From contig CM052359.1 of assembly GCA_028551475.1 (NCBI GenBank), positions 25,235,583-25,299,582 on the forward strand: a stretch of 64,000 nt of DNA, given 5' to 3'. This DNA comes from Casuarina equisetifolia. Taxonomy: Eukaryota > Streptophyta > Magnoliopsida > Fagales > Casuarinaceae. Shown here in pieces: positions 58,108-64,000 of this stretch. Position numbers and translations under genes: made by a program. How positions within the stretch are numbered: the first letter of the stretch is position 1; each line of letters opens with the position of its first letter. The notes under the pieces were generated by a model. It had not been told where the DNA came from, did not search any database, and saw nothing but the letters and a program-made list of their open reading frames with translations.

Positions 58108-61100
58108 ATGGAAGAACCAAGTGAGGAGTGGAAGATTGAAGAATACTCACCTGAAGCCAATGGTGGCAAGGTGAGTTGGATTTTGAACAAGGGACTGACT
58201 CTAGGACGGAAGATTTTGATAACAGGTTTTGTAGTTTCGTCCACGCCGGTGGTTCTTCCCCCACTTTTGGCTATTTCGGCAATTGGGTTTGCCTTCGCAA
58301 TTCCTTCAGGGGTCCTCTTGGCCAGCTATGCCTGCTCTGAAATGCTTATGAGCAGGTTGCTTCCTGGGACTGCACCGCCTCCTCTTCTGCCGCTGTTTGG
58401 AATGGCCTATAATGATGAAGAAAAAGGAAAGGAAGGTGTGGTGTTGGGAGGAGAAGTTGATATGGAAAAAGAGGAAGAGGAGCTCATGGAGGAAACAAAG
58501 AGAAGGGTTGAGATGAGAATCGAACTACTTGATGAGGGAATTGAGGAAAACAATGACGAGGTGCAAACCATTACAGGGAGCAAGTGGGGGCAAAGGCATT
58601 CAAGTAAGGATGAGCCGGAACTTATAGAAGATGGGGTTGTTGTGGAGCAAAATGGGTACGAAGAAGATTTTGACGAGTCCTTAGATGAGGAGGAAAAGCA
58701 ATTAGAAGATAGAATTGAAGTGAAACAGGAACCGAGACAAGAAAATGAAGAACATATGATTAAAGGAAATTGGGATGAGCAAACACCGGAGGAGCTTGGA
58801 GTTGTGGTTGTAATTGAAGAAGATGACGACAGTAGCAACAATGTTGAAAAAATGGAGACTCCTATTGAAGTATCAACTATAGTTTTAGAAGAACTTGGTG
58901 GTTCGGAAAGAGCTACTGATATAAAAGAAAATGAATTAGGGGGAAAAGTGAGAGAAGTGAGACAGAAACGGAGACAAGAAAAGGAAGAACATATGATCAA
59001 AGGAAAATGGGATGAGCATACACCAGAGGAGGGGCTTGGAGTTGTGGTTGTAATTGAGGAAGATGATGACAGTAGTAACAATGTTGAAAAAATGGAGACT
59101 CCTATTGAAGTATCAACTATAGTTTTAGAAGAACTTGGTGGTTTGGAAAGAGCTACTGATATAAAAGAAAATGAATTAGGGGGGAAAGTGAGAGAAGTGA
59201 GACAGGAACGGAGACAAGAAAAGGAAGAACATATGATCAAAGTAAAATGGGATGAGCATACATCACAGAAGGGGCTTGGAGTTGTGGTTGTAATTGAGGA
59301 AGATGATGACACTATCAACAATGATGAAAAAACGAAGAATCCTATTGAAGTATCAACTATAGTTTTAAAAGAACTTGGTGGTCCGGAAAGAGCTACTAAT
59401 ATAAAAGAAAATGACTCAGGTGGAAAAGTGAGAGATGTGAGAGAGAAGAAGGCTCCAAAAGAGGTGGAAAACCAAGTTTCCATCACAAAAGATGTGGAAC
59501 CACTCGAAGAGACTGGAGATGTATTAGTGGGAAAAGGAGTTGAGATCAACTTACCTGCTGAGAAGCCAATAGTGGCAGTAAGCGAAATGGTAAATGAAGT
59601 TATTGTGCCAAACGAAATAGAACCTGTAGAAGAGATGAGAGAAGGGAAGGAAGCTGATAGCATTACAGAAGCAGTAAGAGAGAGAGTAATCATGTTACTC
59701 ATGAAATAGTTCTAGATTTCCAATTGAAAAGGAATAAGGAAACTGCATTTCAGCACTGCTCTTCCGTACCTCATGAAACTGCCAAAGGTAAATATCTTGC
59801 AACAAAGACTCAAACATATCTATCTCGATCAAGAACTTTTGTTAGGTCGTCAGCTGCTTCTTAATCTCCTAAGCTAAACTTACACTGATTGATGTCATCG
59901 GCAGAATCATCAGTGGGCACTGAAGCTTCCCTATTCGTGGAGCCTGCCTCTGACAAAGAGATTACAGTACCTTCAAGTGAGGTCAGATCTTTATTCATAT
60001 TTGGAAGATGAGAATAATTGTAATAATAATCCCATGCCTTCAGCTGATAGCAAGGGCTTTCATGTTTTAAAAGAATAAGGATTATGTTAGATCGGTAATA
60101 AGAGATCTTCTTAATCCTAAAGTTGTTCGTTGCTATATTGTGGACAATAGTTTTTTTCATTGGTGGCACAATTCAATTTGCAGCGTGTTTGCATGTGCTC
60201 ATACCTTGGAAAGTTATGACTTTCAAGTCTCTTTGATTTTTTTTTTTTTTTTGGCTTTTGTGCTGTGGAAGATTTTTTACTTAGCAATTTCTTTCCCTGT
60301 TCTTTCCTTTTCCCTTTTTTTCATTGTTCATTATTTTTCGGTTTTGGAAGCATGGATTTCGAAGTTGACTACGTCATATGGCTTTCATGATTAAGATATG
60401 GTGGAAGTTTTTATGATATATTTTGGCTTAAGGGCTATTTAACTGTTCTTTTAGTTTCAGCATAAAGTTCAGAGCAAAGTGGAAATAAAATATCAGATCA
60501 TGCTTGCGAATATAGTATTCTATCACCATCTATGCTAAATGTCTGAGTCGAAAAGACATGACGAATTTGATTTCTTAGAATCCTAATACTCCTTATACCT
60601 AGGGTTGTCACCATAAAACTTGTTCTAAGTTGTCAGCATAATGTTCCTTACTTAGAACATTGATGGGCTGTCAGCTTCAAATTTTATGGTGAAAAAAAAA
60701 AGTGGTTCAAAAGAAAACGTCATTTTGGTGTTTTGTTAAGAATTTACTTGTCTAGGTGGCAATCTAGTACTTTCTCAATCCTATAGAGCCTCTCTACTTG
60801 GTGTAGGGACTCAAATTAGCCTTCCAAGCATCGTACATGATCGAAATACTTCATCTGTGAGTTGTAGTATTTGAAGAATAATCTTTTTATGGATCCTTTA
60901 TGAAGATTTTCACCTTCATACAATTTGATCCCTACCATAAGGAGTTTGGGTTGTACTAATGTTTTTCAAGTTTTAACAGGTGAAATTCTTATTCACTCTT
61001 GCCAAAGAGCTCTTCTAAAGTTATTTAAGCTAGACGTTATAAGTTTCAAAAATGAGGGAAGGTTTGTTTAGATGTGCAGTTAATTGGAGTTTGTACAAGG

Positions 61101-61338
61101 CTGATGGCTTATCCTACTGCAGGAAACGTACAATGAGGAGAAGATATGGGAAAAGATTGATGCCATGCGAACTATAGTAGGCTATCGAGCAATGCCTCAG
61201 GGGACATGCATAGAGGAATTACAAGCTCTCTACGTCTTCACTGGAGTGCAGCCGCCTACCTCATTCAAGGACCCCGGTGATCTTGGAGAAGTTTATGACA
61301 TGCTTCAGTTTCTCATGTCCATAGTTGGAGTCAAGTAG
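58108..61338 (+). CDS. Membrane-anchored protein with acidic repeats, function unknown; frameshift in exon A
   Basis: Exon A is 58108-59787, exon B 59905-59981 (acceptor ATCGGCAG) and exon C 61123-61338 (acceptor CTACTGCAG). As sequenced, the main frame stops at 59707 after 533 residues. Two bases less in the (AG)5 run at 59677-59686 would keep the frame open into exons B and C, which join in phase to a conserved-looking end (EEKIWEKIDAMRTIVGYRAM, CIEELQALYVFTGVQPP, LQFLMSIVGVK). Residues 34-80 form a hydrophobic hairpin (two membrane spans: ILITGFVVSSTPVVLPPLLA, then IGFAFAIPSGVLLASYA), a layout like oil-body or ER hairpin proteins. Residues ~210-450 are three acidic repeats. The rest is Glu/Lys-rich and probably disordered. 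No named family is recognised. Either the protein is really truncated or the (AG)n count is a sequence error. Confidence 0.7.
58746..59455 (+). repeat. Three tandem 237/240-bp coding repeats
   Basis: Units start at about 58746, 58983 and 59223, each encoding ~79-80 residues with EEHMIKG-x-WDE, LGVVVVIEEDDD, PIEVSTIVLEELGG and ATDIKENELGGKVREV. Units 1 and 2 are nearly identical; unit 3 is more diverged and truncated. Confidence 0.9.
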
Positions 61339-63500
61339 TTGGTAGAGTATTATCTTTTGGCCGTTTTAAGATCCTAAGAGCTTTATTTCACGCATTTGTT
61401 CAGATGTTATCGTTTGAGGTCAGGATTCCACAGGTCCAACGATATGGACTTCACAAAATGGCCTCATGTTGTTTTGGCAAAATTAGGCTATGTCTTAAGT
61501 GTTCCCGACTTTTATGGATTATATAAGTTTGTGATATGTCGTTGCACGCTTGCTTATATCAATTTGTTCTCTATTGGAGGTTTTTGTTGGAGATATGGAT
61601 GCTTGTGTGAAATCTTTAGTGAGCATTCGCTAGCAAGTTATTAGAACGAAAGATGGAAAAGAAAAAAACAAAAAATAAGTATTTTATAAAAATTGTTTAT
61701 ATGAGGAAGAAAAATGGAGCAAAAAGCACTAATTATATACTACAATGTGTCTAACAATAACTAAAATACCATCAATCTCTCTCATTGTGCTAGATCTAGT
61801 GCCATACTTATAGCCAACTCCTTTAGATCTACATGGTCCAACATTTCCTATTCTCAAAGCTCTTAAATTTCTTTTAAGTATACATTATCCAAAAGCTTTT
61901 TAGTACCAAGAATTATGATGTTTCCTGAGAGAACTGTGAAACTTGATTCTTTAGCCAAATTCAATCGATCACTTAACTTGTTGTTACTTGGTTGATATAG
62001 ACAAGTGAGGCAACATTATTATGTCAAAGATTTATGCACAAGCGTGTTGGCCCTAAAAATCATGAATCCACTTTTCTCACATTGATCAAGTGCAAGATGT
62101 TGTACTCAAGCATCACAATGCAAGTAGTGGATGATCCTTTGGCCTAGGTTTTCATAAAAGCTATGCTTGAACCTGACTAGATCATAACTCTTTATAGAGT
62201 TAATTAATGCAACAAAGGCATTATTTATCAATTCTCATTCATACTCATGGGCATCAACATCCATTTTAGCCCAACGACCAATCCCATTAGCCATGTTGAT
62301 GGCCTATTTCTTTGGACAAAGAAAGTGAGCATCCTCCCTTTGAGTTTTAAGTCAAGGCATTTTCTTTGATCAAATAGAATGTTTTGCAAACCATCTTCAA
62401 TTTTCGTCAAGTAAAAAGTGTTGCAACTAACTATAGGACATGTACTAAAGTTTAGGTAGTTAGTCCCATTTGCATAAAAGGGAAATGTTAGGCCAAAAGC
62501 AATTATATGTATATCGCATATGCCATGTTAATTACTTAGGCTTGAATACTTGGGTTGGCTCACAATAATCCTTTCACACCAAGTTTACTTGAACCCTTCT
62601 ATAACTAACTTTTGGTAGTGCAAAACCCTACATGGAGCAATGGGTAAGCATGAAGTACTACATTTGACTATGCACCAAGCACTATAGGTTGAACAGTTAG
62701 TCCTATTTGGATATAAAGGAAATGTTAGGCTAAATAAACCCAACATAAATTTTCACTTAAAATCTTTATAAACTATGATACTTGTGTAAATGCGACATCA
62801 TATTAAGAAGTAATAAGTATCTTATATTATTAAAAAGTGATCCCTAAATAATATTTAAATAAAAAAATTTATAATTCTAAAATTGAAAGTTTGGATTGGA
62901 ATGTAAATTTCTCTTAAAATATTGTGACATTAAATTGAGTGAAGCAAGCTTAGTGATGGGTGAAACCAAACTAGAAACTCCACACTCTAAATCTATAATA
63001 TCATAAAGTGTCAACAACCACGGAGGAATTTAACTGCTTGTCCATCTTGCACACCTTTGAAATCACCATCCTCCATACATCTTCATTTATCACATTTGCT
63101 TTCCATAGACTACACAAAATAGCCCTTAACTACCCTAAATTATCTTGGCCAACATAACCCATCAACAAGTTCATTTACACATGATTAGCAAGGCGCGAAA
63201 CCCTTGAAGATCATCTCATCCAACATAAATGTTGTTTCTTCAAACTGCTTTCAACCAATAAGCCCATCAAGAAGTATTTGGTATGTCAATACAACTTTCT
63301 TGATAGCCAGTTATTCCATTGAAGTAAGAAAAAGAGTACAATCCTCAAAGTTAAATATCACAAACTAATTATTAGAATTGGTATTATTATCCAATTCAAT
63401 TACAAAATTTACTCTTATTTTAGTATTGAAACTTCACACACACCCCCAATGGCTCTTGAAACCAAGACCTAACCATCCACCTCATCATTGATATAAACTA
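61339..63500. other. AT-rich interval with degenerate repeats
   Basis: No gene seen. A phrase of about 40 bases (GTTAGTCC...ATTTG...AAAGGGAAATGTTAGGC) occurs at 62459 and again, diverged, at 62696. The 61,960-62,400 part may be old copia-derived sequence on the minus strand, but no block is convincing. Confidence 0.35.
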
Positions 63501-63516
63501 CTATTTCAAAGGGAAG

Positions 63517-64000
63517 TGTTGGATATACAAATGATTATGTAAAATTTTCAGTAATATTCTTGTTTATGAGGATGATTACATATGAATATAATTGTAATAT
63601 TTCTGTTATTATTTCCCTATGCTATTTTCTCCTTTACATGAATGTATGAGTATTTATGGGATAGAGGCACGTTGTTAAACCTAAGCTAGTAAATAAAATT
63701 CTTGGCCGCTTATTGGTTTGACTTTCCTTCTCCTTTGGCCTTCTGCCAACTAACCTTCTCTTGCCATTAGTCTTGTGACAAAATTAAACTCATTATTATT
63801 CTCATGAGTGTAAGTTCAGTATTTGTAGTAGCTGTTTGAGTTGGCAAGTTTATGGGGTCACAACTTTCATTGTTTGCTTGTTATGATCCGTCTACAACTA
63901 CCCTAAAGAGAATAAGAGAAAAGGAAAACTATAAATACCGTCCCCATACTTTTAGATGTAATTTGGTCCCTTCACCTCTACTTTAACCAATTTATTTCAC
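63517..64000 (+). mobile_element. Possible start of an LTR (TGTTGGATATACA...)
   Basis: The sequence beginning TGTTGGATATACAAATG resembles the start of copia-type LTRs, and an ACTATAAATACC TATA-like motif occurs at about 63928. No partner LTR, primer site or target duplication lies inside the window, so this is tentative. Confidence 0.25.

Noticed and set aside
58407..59702. 431-codon antisense ORF over the acidic repeat protein
   Set aside because: It is a Ser/Thr-rich shadow produced by the Glu/Asp/Lys-rich sense codons. The sense strand has the membrane hairpin, repeats and spliced downstream exons.
61396..61644. 82-codon plus ORF after the acidic repeat gene
   Set aside because: It lies in the 3' UTR region and has no recognisable domain or splice link.

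Overview
The window is nuclear DNA from a eudicot plant. The evidence is GT-AG introns with long AT-rich intervals, Rf-like PPR genes, UAM/RGP, Pelota, RLCK-VII kinase and lipid-transfer-like genes, and abundant copia-type and LINE debris. The species cannot be fixed from the sequence; the long introns and LINE load suggest a woody eudicot.

Layout. 1-5.1 kb: a chimeric PPR locus. An exon from a DDT-domain (ACF1-like) gene is joined to a PPR array with 25 nearly identical 105-bp repeats, followed by a frameshifted PPR tail. 6.3-8.3 kb: a decayed bZIP (Opaque2-like) gene. 9.1-9.8 kb: the tail of a dead LINE. 10.1 kb: a psbA-like plastid scrap. 11.1-12.2 kb: a frameshifted copy of the RGP5 gene at 30.6 kb, within a ~1.4 kb direct segmental duplication. 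12.7-13.2 kb: a small secreted lipid-transfer-like protein. 13.9-19.2 kb: an RLCK-VII kinase pseudogene split by a 3.9 kb LTR element with a perfect 5-bp target-site duplication. 20.4-21.1 kb: a LEA-like gene with an apparent 1-nt deletion. 22.8-29.5 kb: gene and transposon debris (cullin-1, copia, LINE) and a 296-bp tandem duplication. 30.6-34.7 kb: the intact RGP5 gene, whose exon also carries the end of an upstream spliced 87-codon ORF. 36.5-40.9 kb: a doubtful small gene. 42.1-55.9 kb: a complete 16-exon Pelota gene. 57.3-61.3 kb: a gene for a membrane-anchored protein with acidic repeats, carrying an (AG)n frameshift. 61.3-64 kb: repeats.

The most interesting item is the RGP5 locus. An 87-aa ORF is spliced from three exons and stops 112 nt before the RGP5 ATG, in the same exon, with no AUG in between. 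This is the structure expected of a dicistronic plant mRNA working by termination-reinitiation. The second is the PPR locus, where exon capture, higher-order repeat expansion and a predicted U-rich RNA code coincide. All protein identities come from recognising family sequence patterns by eye; no database search was run.
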